A DNA stretch of 64,000 nucleotides from RECG01 sp964444805 (lineage in GTDB: Bacteria > Bacillota_I > Bacilli_A > Acholeplasmatales > Acholeplasmataceae), in NCBI GenBank assembly GCA_964444805.1, contig CAYUIK010000038.1:1-64000 (forward strand), read 5' to 3'. Positions 1 to 9,220 of this stretch are shown here, piece by piece; position 1 is the stretch's first letter; each line of letters begins with the position of its first letter. Position numbers and translations under genes: made by a program. The notes below the pieces were generated by a model. It was given only the letters and a program-made list of their open reading frames with translations. It had not been told where the DNA came from and ran no database searches.

Positions 1-1680
<1,680 letters not shown>

Positions 1681-1716
1681 TTTCCGAATAACAGAATTTA
1701 TCTAGTTTTGAGAGAT

Positions 1717-1826
1717 GTCTGGTGACGATGGCGAAGTGGATACACCTGTTCCCATCCCGAACACAGAAGTTAAGCACTTCAGCGCCGATGATAGTTCAAT
1801 TGAGCGAAAATAGGTCGTTGCCAGGC
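1717..1826 (+). rRNA. rrf: 5S ribosomal RNA
   Basis: About 110 nt, starting 36 bases after the 23S end. The terminal helix is visible: GTCTGGTGAC at 1717-1726 pairs with GTTGCCAGGC at 1817-1826. Internal hallmarks include CCCATCCCGAACACAGAAGTTAAG (loop B/C region) starting near 1754. Order 23S-5S-tRNA is a normal rrn operon tail. Confidence 0.96.
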
Positions 1827-1860
1827 AAATCTTGATTTTTTAATACCACGCGCCTACTCT

Positions 1861-1937
1861 GCCTACATAGCTCAGTTGGTTAGAGCACATGACTGTTAAT
1901 CATGGGGTCCTAGGTTCGAGTCCTAGTGTGGGCGCCA
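1861..1937 (+). tRNA. tRNA-Asn (GTT)
   Basis: Cloverleaf with acceptor GCCTACA (1861-1867) pairing TGTGGGC (1927-1933), anticodon loop CTGTTAA (anticodon GTT), T loop GGTTCGAGTCC and encoded CCA at 1935-1937. It is co-transcribed with the rRNA operon and lies just before the operon terminator. Confidence 0.97.
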
Positions 1938-1947
1938 ACTATAGTAC

Positions 1948-1973
1948 AAAACGGCTGATCGCCGTTTTTTTTA
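1948..1973 (+). terminator. Intrinsic terminator of the rrn operon
   Basis: AAAACGGC-TGATC-GCCGTTTT hairpin followed by a run of T. It closes the 23S-5S-tRNA-Asn transcript. Confidence 0.85.
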
Positions 1974-1986
1974 TTGTATGACCCGC

Positions 1987-2010
1987 ATAAAAAAGGCATC
2001 GAAAGATGCC
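1987..2010 (-). terminator. Intrinsic terminator of the metal ATPase gene
   Basis: On the minus strand GGCATC-TTTC-GATGCC is followed by TTTTTTATG. It starts a few bases after the stop codon of the ATPase, facing the rrn terminator. Confidence 0.85.
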
Positions 2011-2015
2011 TGCGT

Positions 2016-3866
2016 TTACTTGATCAACAGTCTGAGACTGTTCAAAATGACGAGTATCGTCGATGTCTCATGGGCGATCACACCGGCCGGCAGCATGATC
2101 AGACCGAAGACGTTGCTGGCCATCAACAGAGCGATGACCGTGACCGAAAATATGACGTTCTGACTGATGATTGTTTTCATGCGTCGGGCAAGATCGAGTG
2201 ACCTTTCGACGTTCAACAGATCGTTTTTCATGAAGACGATATCGGCGGTTTCGAGGGAAACATCCGTGGCGCTGCCCATCGCGACACTGACGTCCGCGGT
2301 CGCGAGCGCGGGGGCGTCGTTGATTCCGTCGCCGATCATCATGACGCGTTTTCCGGCCTGCTGCAAGTCCTTGACGATACGGACCTTGTCTTCGGGATAG
2401 CAGTTGGCGACGAAGCGATCGAGACCGGCTTCCCCAGCGATGGCTTTGGCGGTGTTTTCGTTGTCTCCGGTCAGCAATAACGTGTCGATCCGGCGTTTTT
2501 TCAATTGAGCGATCGTGTCGGATGCATCGGATCTGAGCGTATCCATGAGCGCGACGAAACCGATCGTCTCATGCTCGCAGATAATCGGAACGAGGGAATG
2601 TCCGAGACGCGAACAACGGTCCATCAGCGGTTCAATGGCTTTAGCGATGGTGGCATCGAAGCGACCGATCTGCCAGAGCTTGCCGTCGATCTCGGCTTCG
2701 AGTCCATGTCCGGACACTTCGGATGTCTCGATTTCATTTCGTCCTTTCACGTCAGGAAAATGTTTTACAATGGCGTTGGCGAGCGGATGATTCGACTGTT
2801 TTTCCATGGTATAAAGGATGCTCACGACCTGATTGAAATCATGGGATTCAATAACTTCAACGCGGACGACATGAGGCGTTCCGCTCGTAATCGTACCTGT
2901 TTTGTCGAAAATGATCGTATCGATCTCGTTCAACGTTTCGAGATGACTTCCGCCTTTGATCAAAATGTGCTTGCGTGCACCATTCGACAACGAAGCAAGG
3001 ACAGCCGGAGAGATTGAAGCGACTAAAGCACATGGTGAACCGACGACTAAGACGATGATCCCGCGATAAAACGCATCGGACCAACTGAGCCAACCAAAAA
3101 GCGGTGGAACAGTCATGAATATGACCGACAACAGGATAACGATATACACATAGACTTTTTCGATCCGTTTGATCTTTGACTGTGATTTGGGCTCATCGTC
3201 CTTGGCATCCTGGACGAAGTCGATGATTTTTTGGACGATGGTGTCGCTCGGATCCTTTTTCGTTTCGACGACAATGACACCGTCGATATTAAGCGAACCC
3301 GCGTAGACCTCGTCGCCTTTGTCCTTGGTGGTGGGGACGAATTCTCCGGTAATCGTCGCTTGATCGAGGGACGTCGATCCGGATCGGATGATTCCATCAA
3401 CGGGTACCTGTTGTCCGACTTTGACGATGACTTTCTGTCCGACTCGTATGTCACTGATCAAAACTTCTTTTTCTATTTCGTTCTCATAGAGCAAAGCGGT
3501 TTTGGGCGCCAGATTCAAAAGACTCGTTAAGGCTTTCTCACTCTTGGAACTGGCATAGGATTCGAGCACGCCACTGATAGAAAAAATCAGGATCAGGATC
3601 GCACCTTCAAAATAGTTTCCGACGATGAATGCTCCGAGTGCGGCCAAAATCATCAGGATTTCGACGTTGAGCACACGATCTTCAATCGTCTCCGTAATAC
3701 CTTCTTTGGCCTTGGCATAACCGCCGATCGAAAAGGCGAGTGCGAAAAGCAGGATGACATACCATGGTTGTGGTGCCGTGTTCGTACTCAAAACGAATCC
3801 AATCGTAATCAGTATGATGGAGAGAACGACGGAAGTCGTCTCGAAGAGCAGTTGTCGTTTGGTCAT
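2016..3866 (-). CDS. P1B-4-type heavy-metal-exporting P-type ATPase
   Basis: 616-residue membrane pump that exports a transition metal cation using ATP. Visible motifs: the membrane metal-site motif SPC (in VVGSPCALVAS) rather than CPC, phosphorylation site DKTGT, HP motif SNHPLA, TGDNENTA and hinge GDGINDAPA. There is no N-terminal CxxC metal-binding domain; the protein begins with transmembrane helices. SPC plus missing N domain is the signature of the P1B-4 group (CoaT, CtpD, PfeT/ZosA), whose members export Co, Fe(II) or Zn. Which metal is moved here cannot be told from sequence. The gene stands alone on the minus strand with its own terminator; a 12-bp palindrome lies about 110 bp upstream of the start. 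Confidence 0.93.
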   Translation of the reverse strand: MTKRQLLFETTSVVLSIILITIGFVLSTNTAPQPWYVILLFALAFSIGGYAKAKEGITETIEDRVLNVEILMILAALGAFIVGNYFEGAILILIFSISGVLESYASSKSEKALTSLLNLAPKTALLYENEIEKEVLISDIRVGQKVIVKVGQQVPVDGIIRSGSTSLDQATITGEFVPTTKDKGDEVYAGSLNIDGVIVVETKKDPSDTIVQKIIDFVQDAKDDEPKSQSKIKRIEKVYVYIVILLSVIFMTVPPLFGWLSWSDAFYRGIIVLVVGSPCALVASISPAVLASLSNGARKHILIKGGSHLETLNEIDTIIFDKTGTITSGTPHVVRVEVIESHDFNQVVSILYTMEKQSNHPLANAIVKHFPDVKGRNEIETSEVSGHGLEAEIDGKLWQIGRFDATIAKAIEPLMDRCSRLGHSLVPIICEHETIGFVALMDTLRSDASDTIAQLKKRRIDTLLLTGDNENTAKAIAGEAGLDRFVANCYPEDKVRIVKDLQQAGKRVMMIGDGINDAPALATADVSVAMGSATDVSLETADIVFMKNDLLNVERSLDLARRMKTIISQNVIFSVTVIALLMASNVFGLIMLPAGVIAHETSTILVILNSLRLLIK

Positions 3867-3975
3867 AGAAGTCCCCTTTACTGTTTAGTCGATACGAACA
3901 CATTATACCGAAAATGATGTGGTAAAGCAAGCGGAAAGTATAAATAAATCGTCCTATTATTATAAAAAAGGTATC

Positions 3976-3987
3976 TAATTATAATTA
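3976..3987. promoter_or_regulatory. 12-bp palindrome upstream of metal ATPase (possible operator)
   Basis: TAATTATAATTA is a perfect palindrome in the 273-bp divergent gap (3867-4139) between the ATPase and the GNAT gene. It resembles half of a Fur/PerR-type AT-rich box but lacks the odd-length centre of those boxes, so assignment to a regulator is speculative. Nothing else clear is seen in this gap except a TATACT hexamer at 4080-4085 that could be the -10 of the plus-strand genes. Confidence 0.3.
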
Positions 3988-4139
3988 AAATGAATATACG
4001 TCGCATGATTCGTTTTCTTGCCTGCATTCTTCCTTTCCCTTTCTCGCTTCAAGGACTATCTTTTGTCTTTCGTTTTTGGTATACTAATACCCGGAATAAA
4101 AAGAAATGAAACAATCCGATACGAAGGAGTGAATCCATC

Positions 4140-4454
4140 ATGGATTTTTTATATGAGAAACATCGCATACACGTTGAAGATGATGAAGGAAAGATGATCG
4201 TCGAGGCGACCTTCCCCCCGATCGAAGATGGCGTCGTCAACATCGACCATACGTTCGTCGATCCCTCTTTGCGAGGTCGGGGGATTGCCAACGAACTCAT
4301 GCATGAAGTCTATCGTTATGCCAAAGAAAAAGGGTATAAGGTCGTTCACACGTGTCCTTACGCGACCGTCTGGTTCAAAAGAAATCCGGATAAGACCGAT
4401 ATCATCGCAGAGCAACTACAAGAAAACGTGCATCCGGAATGCAAGATCTTTTAG
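4140..4454 (+). CDS. GNAT-type N-acetyltransferase, short YjdJ/NATD1-like family
   Basis: 104 residues. The acetyl-CoA binding loop is RGRGIANEL (about residues 43-51), followed by helix and the CPYATVWFKRNP tail typical of the small YjdJ/NATD1-type single-domain acetyltransferases. The substrate is unknown. Start ATG at 4140 follows AAGGAGTG with good spacing. The stop at 4454 precedes the uridine kinase start by 11 bp, so it heads a four-gene run (GNAT, udk, nucleosidase, DJ-1). Confidence 0.85.
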   Translation: MDFLYEKHRIHVEDDEGKMIVEATFPPIEDGVVNIDHTFVDPSLRGRGIANELMHEVYRYAKEKGYKVVHTCPYATVWFKRNPDKTDIIAEQLQENVHPECKIF

Positions 4455-4465
4455 GGGAGGAACCC

Positions 4466-5089
4466 ATGAAACCCATTCTCTTTCTTGTCGCGGGCGGATC
4501 GGCCTCTGGCAAGAGTACGGTCGTTTCGGAAATCCTGGATAAGGCCGGTCTCGATGACGTCTTGATCATCAAGCACGACGATTACTACAAGGATCAGAGC
4601 AACCTCGATCTGGAAAAGCGTTACTTGACGAATTACGATCATCCGAATTCGCTTGACAACGATCTTTTGTATCGACACCTGCTCGAACTGCTCGACGGCA
4701 AATCGGTCGCCAAACCGGTCTATGACTTCGTCATGCATACCAGAAGCGTGAAAGTCGAAAACCTCGACCCAAAACCGATCATCATCGTCGAAGGCATTCT
4801 AATTCTCGTCGATGAGCGCATTCGAAATCTTTCGAGTATGAATCTCTACGTCGAACTCGATGACGATACGCGTTTTATCCGCCGGATGCTTCGGGACATG
4901 AACGAACGCGGACGGTCTCTTAAAAACATCGTCAGACAGTACGAGAGTACCGTCAAACCGATGTATCATCGTCATGTCAAACCGACCAAGCGGTATGCCG
5001 ATGTCATCATTCCCAATGACCGGAAACACGATATCGCAGTCGATCTGATCGTGACCAAAATCAGGCAGTTTCTAGGAGTCCTATCGTGA
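4466..5089 (+). CDS. udk: Uridine kinase
   Basis: 207 residues, close to the normal length of bacterial uridine kinases. Phosphorylates uridine and cytidine with ATP or GTP in pyrimidine salvage. The P-loop is GGSASGKST near residue 10, followed by KHDDYY (uridine-binding aspartate region), YDHPNSLD and a PIIIVEGILIL Walker-B-like strand. The longer frame from 4439 is rejected because ATG 4466 has a strong GGGGAGG site just upstream. The last bases overlap the next gene (GTGA), so translation is probably coupled. Confidence 0.93.
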   Translation: MKPILFLVAGGSASGKSTVVSEILDKAGLDDVLIIKHDDYYKDQSNLDLEKRYLTNYDHPNSLDNDLLYRHLLELLDGKSVAKPVYDFVMHTRSVKVENLDPKPIIIVEGILILVDERIRNLSSMNLYVELDDDTRFIRRMLRDMNERGRSLKNIVRQYESTVKPMYHRHVKPTKRYADVIIPNDRKHDIAVDLIVTKIRQFLGVLS

Positions 5090-5712
5090 CATTGATCGTC
5101 GCGGCGATGATCGAAGAAGTCGCCGAGTTCACAACTGAAACGATTGAAACGGATACGGTCATCCCACTCGGATTTTCCGATGCGCATCTGCTCGTTACCG
5201 GGATTGGAAAGGTGAACGCCGCTGCGTCATTGGCACGAGCAATCGCCCTACATCCGATCAAAAGGATCTATAACGTCGGTTTTGTCGGAGCGACAGCGCC
5301 TTACCGTATCCATGACTTGGTCCTGGTCGAAGAGGTTCGTTATCACGATTTCGACTTGTCTCTTTTCGGCTATGCAAAGGGACAGGTTCCCGGCTATCCG
5401 CCCACGTTTTCGAGTGATCCTGAGCTTGCTCGGGAAGTTATGGACCGAATCGGACCGATTCCAAGCGGGAGTCTTTATACCGGTGACGTTTTCATGACCG
5501 AAAAAAGAGGGGATGCCTATCTCGCCGACATGGAAGGGGCCGCGCTCTATCAGGTAGCGATGCGTTATCAGATTCCAATTGTCGCGATCAAGGTCGTATC
5601 CGATGTCATCGGATCGAAAGATGACAACGAGCAGTTTTTGTCGTTCGATGCGAAGCGCGGTATGCAGGCGTTGAAAACGAGCTGTCAATCCATTTTAGGA
5701 GGGTTAACATGA
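5086..5712 (+). CDS. 5'-methylthioadenosine/S-adenosylhomocysteine nucleosidase family protein
   Basis: 208 residues, a little short for the roughly 230-residue family. It cleaves the glycosidic bond of MTA/SAH-type nucleosides to release adenine in methyl-cycle recycling. The family signature LVTGIGKVNAAASLARAI (about 30-50), GFVGAT, and the ribose-binding MEGAAL followed by KVVSD are present; the catalytic Asp is in VVSDVIG. Start is GTG at 5086, overlapping the udk stop. A general purine nucleosidase such as futalosine hydrolase is an alternative within the same fold. Confidence 0.85.
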   Translation: MTLIVAAMIEEVAEFTTETIETDTVIPLGFSDAHLLVTGIGKVNAAASLARAIALHPIKRIYNVGFVGATAPYRIHDLVLVEEVRYHDFDLSLFGYAKGQVPGYPPTFSSDPELAREVMDRIGPIPSGSLYTGDVFMTEKRGDAYLADMEGAALYQVAMRYQIPIVAIKVVSDVIGSKDDNEQFLSFDAKRGMQALKTSCQSILGGLT

Positions 5713-6257
5713 AAAAGGGCGTATTGATCTTGAACAATCGCGTGGAAGACGGTGAAGCACTCATGACTCGAGCTCTGCTCAAGCGAGCAGGTTTCGATAT
5801 CACGACCGCGACATCCGGAAAAGAACTCGATATCCGCACCTTTTTTGGGCTTCAAGTCAAAGCGGACACGTATCTTAAAAACATCGAAGCGAAAAACTAT
5901 GATTTTCTGGTCGTTCCCGGGGGACGTTACGTCTCCGAGATCATCGATCGAAGCGATGAGATCCAAGCGCTCATACGCGCGTTCGACCAAGAGAAAAAAG
6001 TGATCGCCGCGATCTGCGCCGGACCTCGTTTTCTCGCAAGAGCCGGTGTGCTCGACGGGAAGAAATTCACGGCATTCACCGGAAGCGAACAGGACGCACC
6101 GAAAGGCATTTACAAGCCCAAATTAAAGGTCGTATCCGATGGAAATATCATTACCGCGAGAGGGGCTGGTGCGATCTATGAATTCGTATCGGAAATCGTA
6201 TCATCGCTTACCGACAGAAAGCAGGCAAAGAAGCTCTTAAGCGACATTCTTTATTGA
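5709..6257 (+). CDS. DJ-1/PfpI family protein
   Basis: 182 residues with the flavodoxin-like DJ-1 fold. The nucleophile-elbow cysteine is in AAICAGPRFLARAG (about residue 100), and the acid residue lies in the N-terminal VEDGEA segment, as in the YajL/DJ-1 subfamily. Members are implicated in protein or glyoxal detoxification and oxidative-stress defence; the exact reaction is debated. The ATG overlaps the preceding gene's stop by 4 bp and GGAGGG lies 5 bp upstream, so it is the last gene of the udk run. Confidence 0.88.
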   Translation: MKKGVLILNNRVEDGEALMTRALLKRAGFDITTATSGKELDIRTFFGLQVKADTYLKNIEAKNYDFLVVPGGRYVSEIIDRSDEIQALIRAFDQEKKVIAAICAGPRFLARAGVLDGKKFTAFTGSEQDAPKGIYKPKLKVVSDGNIITARGAGAIYEFVSEIVSSLTDRKQAKKLLSDILY

Positions 6258-6471
6258 ATGAGGGTTAGTCTCTAGAGACGAAATAGGGCTTTGTCAAGCG
6301 AGATTTTGAACATATTATTTGGTTCACCGAATTCCAGGTCGGTTTTGTTTTTCCTTGGTTCATCCGGTTTCGCCAAGCCTGTTCCAGGTGCGTGTGCAAC
6401 CATCGGTTCCTAACGGCCAGCAATACCTTCTTTTCCCGCTTTCAATCTTTCCAAAAAGCATGCGATATCGC

Positions 6472-6499
6472 TTGACAAATTTATATTTGTTGGTATAAT
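6472..6499 (+). promoter_or_regulatory. Canonical sigma-A promoter of the tRNA operon
   Basis: TTGACA (6472-6477), 16-bp spacer, TATAAT (6494-6499), 21 bp before the first tRNA. The rest of the gap from 6258 holds only a 12-bp palindrome GTCTCTAGAGAC (6268-6279) without a T tract and no recognisable gene. Confidence 0.93.
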
Positions 6500-6519
6500 T
6501 ATATATGCGCTTGCACGTT

Positions 6520-6595
6520 GGCCCGTTGGAGAAACGGTTAACTCACATGCCTTTCACGCATGCATTCACGGGTTCGAATCCCGTACGGGTCACCA
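6520..6595 (+). tRNA. tRNA-Glu (TTC)
   Basis: Acceptor GGCCCGT (6520-6526) pairs ACGGGTC (6585-6591). The anticodon loop CTTTCAC gives anticodon TTC. T arm CGGGTTCGAATCCCG and encoded CCA are present. Confidence 0.95.
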
Positions 6596-6659
6596 CCTTG
6601 CAAACCAGACGCACCTACGCGTTTTAAAGATAGAGATGAGTCCTTGGGACTCAAACCAC

Positions 6660-6736
6660 GTACCCATAGCTCAACTGGATAGAGCGTTTGACTACGGATC
6701 AAAAGGTTGGGGGTTCGAATCCTCTTGGGTACGCCA
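6660..6736 (+). tRNA. tRNA-Arg (ACG)
   Basis: Acceptor GTACCCA (6660-6666) pairs TGGGTAC (6726-6732). Anticodon loop CTACGGA gives ACG, to be deaminated to ICG. CCA is encoded. Confidence 0.95.
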
Positions 6737-6739
6737 TCA

Positions 6740-6816
6740 CGGGAAGTAGCTTAGCTTGGTAGAGCGCCTGGTTTGGGACCAGGAGGTCGCAGGTTCAAAT
6801 CCTGTCTTCCCGACCA
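6740..6816 (+). tRNA. tRNA-Pro (TGG)
   Basis: Acceptor CGGGAAG (6740-6746) pairs CTTCCCG (6806-6812). Anticodon loop TTTGGGA gives TGG. CCA is encoded; only 3 bp separate it from tRNA-Arg. Confidence 0.95.
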
Positions 6817-6826
6817 TTAATAAGCT

Positions 6827-6900
6827 GCGGGTGTAGTTAAATGGTAGAACCACAGCCTTCCAAGCTGTTGACGTGGGTTCGATTCCCATCACCCGCTCCA
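6827..6900 (+). tRNA. tRNA-Gly (TCC)
   Basis: Acceptor GCGGGTG (6827-6833) pairs CACCCGC (6890-6896). Anticodon loop CTTCCAA gives TCC. CCA (6898-6900) is encoded. Last tRNA of the operon; the flank that starts at its CCA is repeated near 8772. Confidence 0.95.
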
Positions 6901-6945
6901 TATTGAAAACATAGGTTTGATACAATTGTATCAAGCCTTTTTTTA
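6898..6945 (+). repeat. Left copy of imperfect direct repeat flanking the AbiE module
   Basis: From the CCA of tRNA-Gly through CCATATTGAAAACATAGG, the terminator stem and its T run. The right copy is at 8772-8822 and shares the first 11 bases exactly, most of the next 15, and the hairpin plan. Together they bracket the AT-rich toxin-antitoxin genes. Confidence 0.6.
6912..6943 (+). terminator. tRNA operon terminator
   Basis: GGTTTGATAC-AATT-GTATCAAGCC hairpin followed by seven T. A diverged copy of it, with the same flank, lies at 8787-8821. Confidence 0.9.
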
Positions 6946-7097
6946 CGTTATATAGGGCCGTTTCGCCATTTGCTCATATTTATTGAGCTTATGAAGCACT
7001 CTGATTTAACTGTATTTTAGACTTTTCAATAAAATTTCTACACGATTACATTTTATATTGCATGATTTTTGTAAAGAAGGTGCTATATACAAGAATA

Positions 7098-7127
7098 TTG
7101 ACAAATATACATAATAAATGGTAATAT
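7098..7127 (+). promoter_or_regulatory. Promoter of the abiE operon
   Basis: TTGACA (7098-7103), 18-bp spacer, TAATAT (7122-7127). The position means translation of abiEi must start downstream, at ATG 7157. Confidence 0.65.
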
Positions 7128-7156
7128 ATATGCATATAAGACAAAAGGACGGTATT

Positions 7157-7750
7157 ATGAGCAAGACAAAAGATATTATGAAATTTGTCGAAAAGAATAA
7201 AGGTGTAATTACAACAAAACAGTTAACTAATCTAGGTATTCATAGACAATTTCTCAGTAATCTTGTAAAACAAGGGAAGTTAGAGAAAGTAGAACGAGGA
7301 GTGTATGTTTCAGTAAATACATTTGAAGATACACTTTTTAGCTTGCAATCAAGATTTAACAAAGGGATTTATTCGCATAGTACAGCATTATATCTCCATG
7401 GTCTTACTGATAGAACTCCACTAAAATATACGATGACGTTTCCAACGTCCTACAATATTACAAACGTCCAAAAGCATGGTATTAGAACATATCGATCAAA
7501 CAAAAGATTATATAATATTGGTTTAGATGCCGTTCAAACGAATAATGGGCATCTTGTAAACGTATATGGTGTTGAAAAAACTCTATGCGATATTGTAAGG
7601 GGGAATAGCAAAGTAGGCAAAGAAGAAGTGGTATATGCATTTAAGGAATATTCAAAGAGAAAAAACAAAGATTTAAATGCACTATATAGATATGCAAGGC
7701 TACTAAAGGTTGAAAGTAAGGTTAGGGGATATATGGAGGTATTAGTATGA
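7157..7750 (+). CDS. abiEi: AbiEi-family antitoxin / transcriptional repressor
   Basis: 197 residues. The N-terminal winged-helix part (about 1-60: KFVEKNKGVITTKQL, IHRQFLSNLVKQGKLEKV) is the AbiEi-type DNA-binding domain, followed by the AbiEi C-terminal domain with YSHSTALYLHGLTDRTP. It should neutralise the AbiEii toxin and repress its own promoter. ATG 7157 is preferred over the upstream in-frame ATG 7118 because that lies at the -10, and AAAGGA precedes 7157. The region is visibly more AT-rich than the genes around it, which suggests transfer. Its last bases overlap abiEii (ATGA). Confidence 0.9.
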   Translation: MSKTKDIMKFVEKNKGVITTKQLTNLGIHRQFLSNLVKQGKLEKVERGVYVSVNTFEDTLFSLQSRFNKGIYSHSTALYLHGLTDRTPLKYTMTFPTSYNITNVQKHGIRTYRSNKRLYNIGLDAVQTNNGHLVNVYGVEKTLCDIVRGNSKVGKEEVVYAFKEYSKRKNKDLNALYRYARLLKVESKVRGYMEVLV

Positions 7751-8586
7751 TATCAATAGGCAAACTGAAACAAAAAATAAGAGATATGGCAAAAGAGGAT
7801 AATATACCTCATGAGCTTCTATATCAAAATTTTTTCTTTGAACGTTTTTTAGAAAGATTATCGATGTCAAATTACAAAGATAAAATGATCATAAAGGGTG
7901 GCTTTCTATTAACTTCGTTGCTTGGAATAGAAAATAGAAGTACAGCTGATATCGACCTAACAATAAGCACATTATCAATGGATGAAAATATAGTTAGAAG
8001 AAGTATTAATCAAATTATTGCTATCGATGCAGAAGACGAGTGCGATTTTGAAATTATTAAGATGTCAGAAATTAGACATGAAGATAAATACGAAGGAAAA
8101 CGTGTGACTATTTTAGGTGAGTTTCATAGTTTACGGTTTCACTTTAAACTAGATTTATCAACTGGAGATCAAATAACGCCTTCACCAGTAAATCGATTAT
8201 TTAGATTAAATATCAGCGATAAAAGCATAGAGTTACTTGCTTATAATTTTGAAACAGTACTTGCTGAAAAACTTCAAACTATTCTATCTAGAGGTGTAGC
8301 GACGACTCGAGCAAAAGATTACTTTGACGTATATTCAATAATAACGAGTCAAAAGGACTTAATTGATTTAAGCACCCTTAAAGAAGCGTTCAATGTAACA
8401 ATGAGGCATAGGGGAACGAATTATTCTAAGCAGCAAATTATAGAAATTATGGATTCAATAAAAGAGAGTGATGCTATGAATGAACTATGGAATGCATACA
8501 AAGATGATTTCTTGTTTGCACATAATATCGAATTTGAATCAGTTTATTTGGGCATAAAGAAAGTGATATTAGAAATTCTTAATTGA
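7747..8586 (+). CDS. abiEii: AbiEii-type nucleotidyltransferase toxin
   Basis: 279 residues, typical for the AbiEii/AbiGii (COG2253) family. Nucleotidyltransferase motif: KGGFLL, then RSTADIDLTI (about 57-66) with the two catalytic aspartates; motif III/IV: ETVLAEKLQTILSRG and TRAKDYFDVY. Family members are type IV toxins that modify or block tRNA/translation and give phage abortive infection. Start ATG overlaps the abiEi stop, with GGAGGT 7 bp upstream, so the pair is coupled. Codon use is AT-rich like abiEi. Confidence 0.92.
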   Translation: MISIGKLKQKIRDMAKEDNIPHELLYQNFFFERFLERLSMSNYKDKMIIKGGFLLTSLLGIENRSTADIDLTISTLSMDENIVRRSINQIIAIDAEDECDFEIIKMSEIRHEDKYEGKRVTILGEFHSLRFHFKLDLSTGDQITPSPVNRLFRLNISDKSIELLAYNFETVLAEKLQTILSRGVATTRAKDYFDVYSIITSQKDLIDLSTLKEAFNVTMRHRGTNYSKQQIIEIMDSIKESDAMNELWNAYKDDFLFAHNIEFESVYLGIKKVILEILN

Positions 8587-8771
8587 ATTAAAGAAGTATG
8601 CAAAAAAATAAATTATAATAAATCTGTTTAGTTTTAGGGTAGAGAATAACCTAATTTTACACAAGGAAATAACTGCTTGAAATAAATTAAAAATAAATAA
8701 TCTAAACAAAGTCATAATGCAATAGTGTGATTTTTTAGGGTGTAAAATTGTATTAGAATACGTCCTACAAC

Positions 8772-8822
8772 CCATATTGAAAGCAAAGGTCTGACACGAT
8801 TAAGTATCAGACCCTTTTTTTA
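8772..8822 (+). repeat. Right copy of tRNA-Gly 3' flank repeat, with terminator
   Basis: Starts with CCATATTGAAAGCAAAGG as the tRNA-Gly flank does, and ends in a GGTCTGA...TCAGACC hairpin (8787-8812) plus T run, which can terminate abiE transcription. The bases before it (8587-8771) are AT-rich and carry no gene I can recognise. Confidence 0.6.
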
Positions 8823-8838
8823 ATGTCGATTCGTTTAG

Positions 8839-9201
8839 CTAGTTGTTGACATTCCTACGTTTTCTTCCATCCTTGATAAAACCATAGATGATCATCAGCA
8901 ACGCAGTCATACTTGTTGAAACAATCCAAAAAGCGGTATCAATGAAATCATAGCCGACTTCCGTAAAATAGACGACGATCAGGAAAGATGACATCACAAT
9001 CAAAATGATGAAAAAGGAAATGGCTGCAGCCCTTTGAATATCCTGGTAAAATGCTTTTGTCGGCTTTTCGAACAGGTAACCCAAATATAATATGTAAAGC
9101 AAATAAGTGGCTTTGAAAACTTCTGTCGGATCGCTTATTAATTCATAAATGCCAAATAGACTGAAGATGGAAAATAATGCGATCGGATTGAATGTTTTCA
9201 T
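8839..9201 (-). CDS. Small membrane protein, DUF3796-like
   Basis: 120 residues with about four hydrophobic segments (PIALFSIFSLFGIY, YLLYILYLGYLF, ISFFIILIVMSSFLIVV, AFWIVSTSMTALLMIIYGF) and a basic tail KDGRKRRN. It looks like a diverged paralogue of the small membrane protein at 10490-10843, with the same order of short helix pairs and a FYQDIQRAAAI segment corresponding to FFKQRVIQTAAI. ATG 9201 is chosen over 9237 because the latter overlaps the upstream gene. It is the last gene of the five-gene minus-strand operon. Function unknown. Confidence 0.6.
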   Translation of the reverse strand: MKTFNPIALFSIFSLFGIYELISDPTEVFKATYLLYILYLGYLFEKPTKAFYQDIQRAAAISFFIILIVMSSFLIVVYFTEVGYDFIDTAFWIVSTSMTALLMIIYGFIKDGRKRRNVNN

Positions 9202-9220
9202 AAATATCACACTTCTTGGA

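Noticed and set aside
6268..6279. GTCTCTAGAGAC palindrome after the DJ-1 gene
   Set aside because: Perfect but without T tract or nearby promoter; probably chance.
6737..6934. 65-residue minus-strand frame with MGIEPTSTAW and GFEPATSW words
   Set aside because: It is the antisense of tRNA-Pro and tRNA-Gly; such pseudo-proteins are a known annotation artefact.
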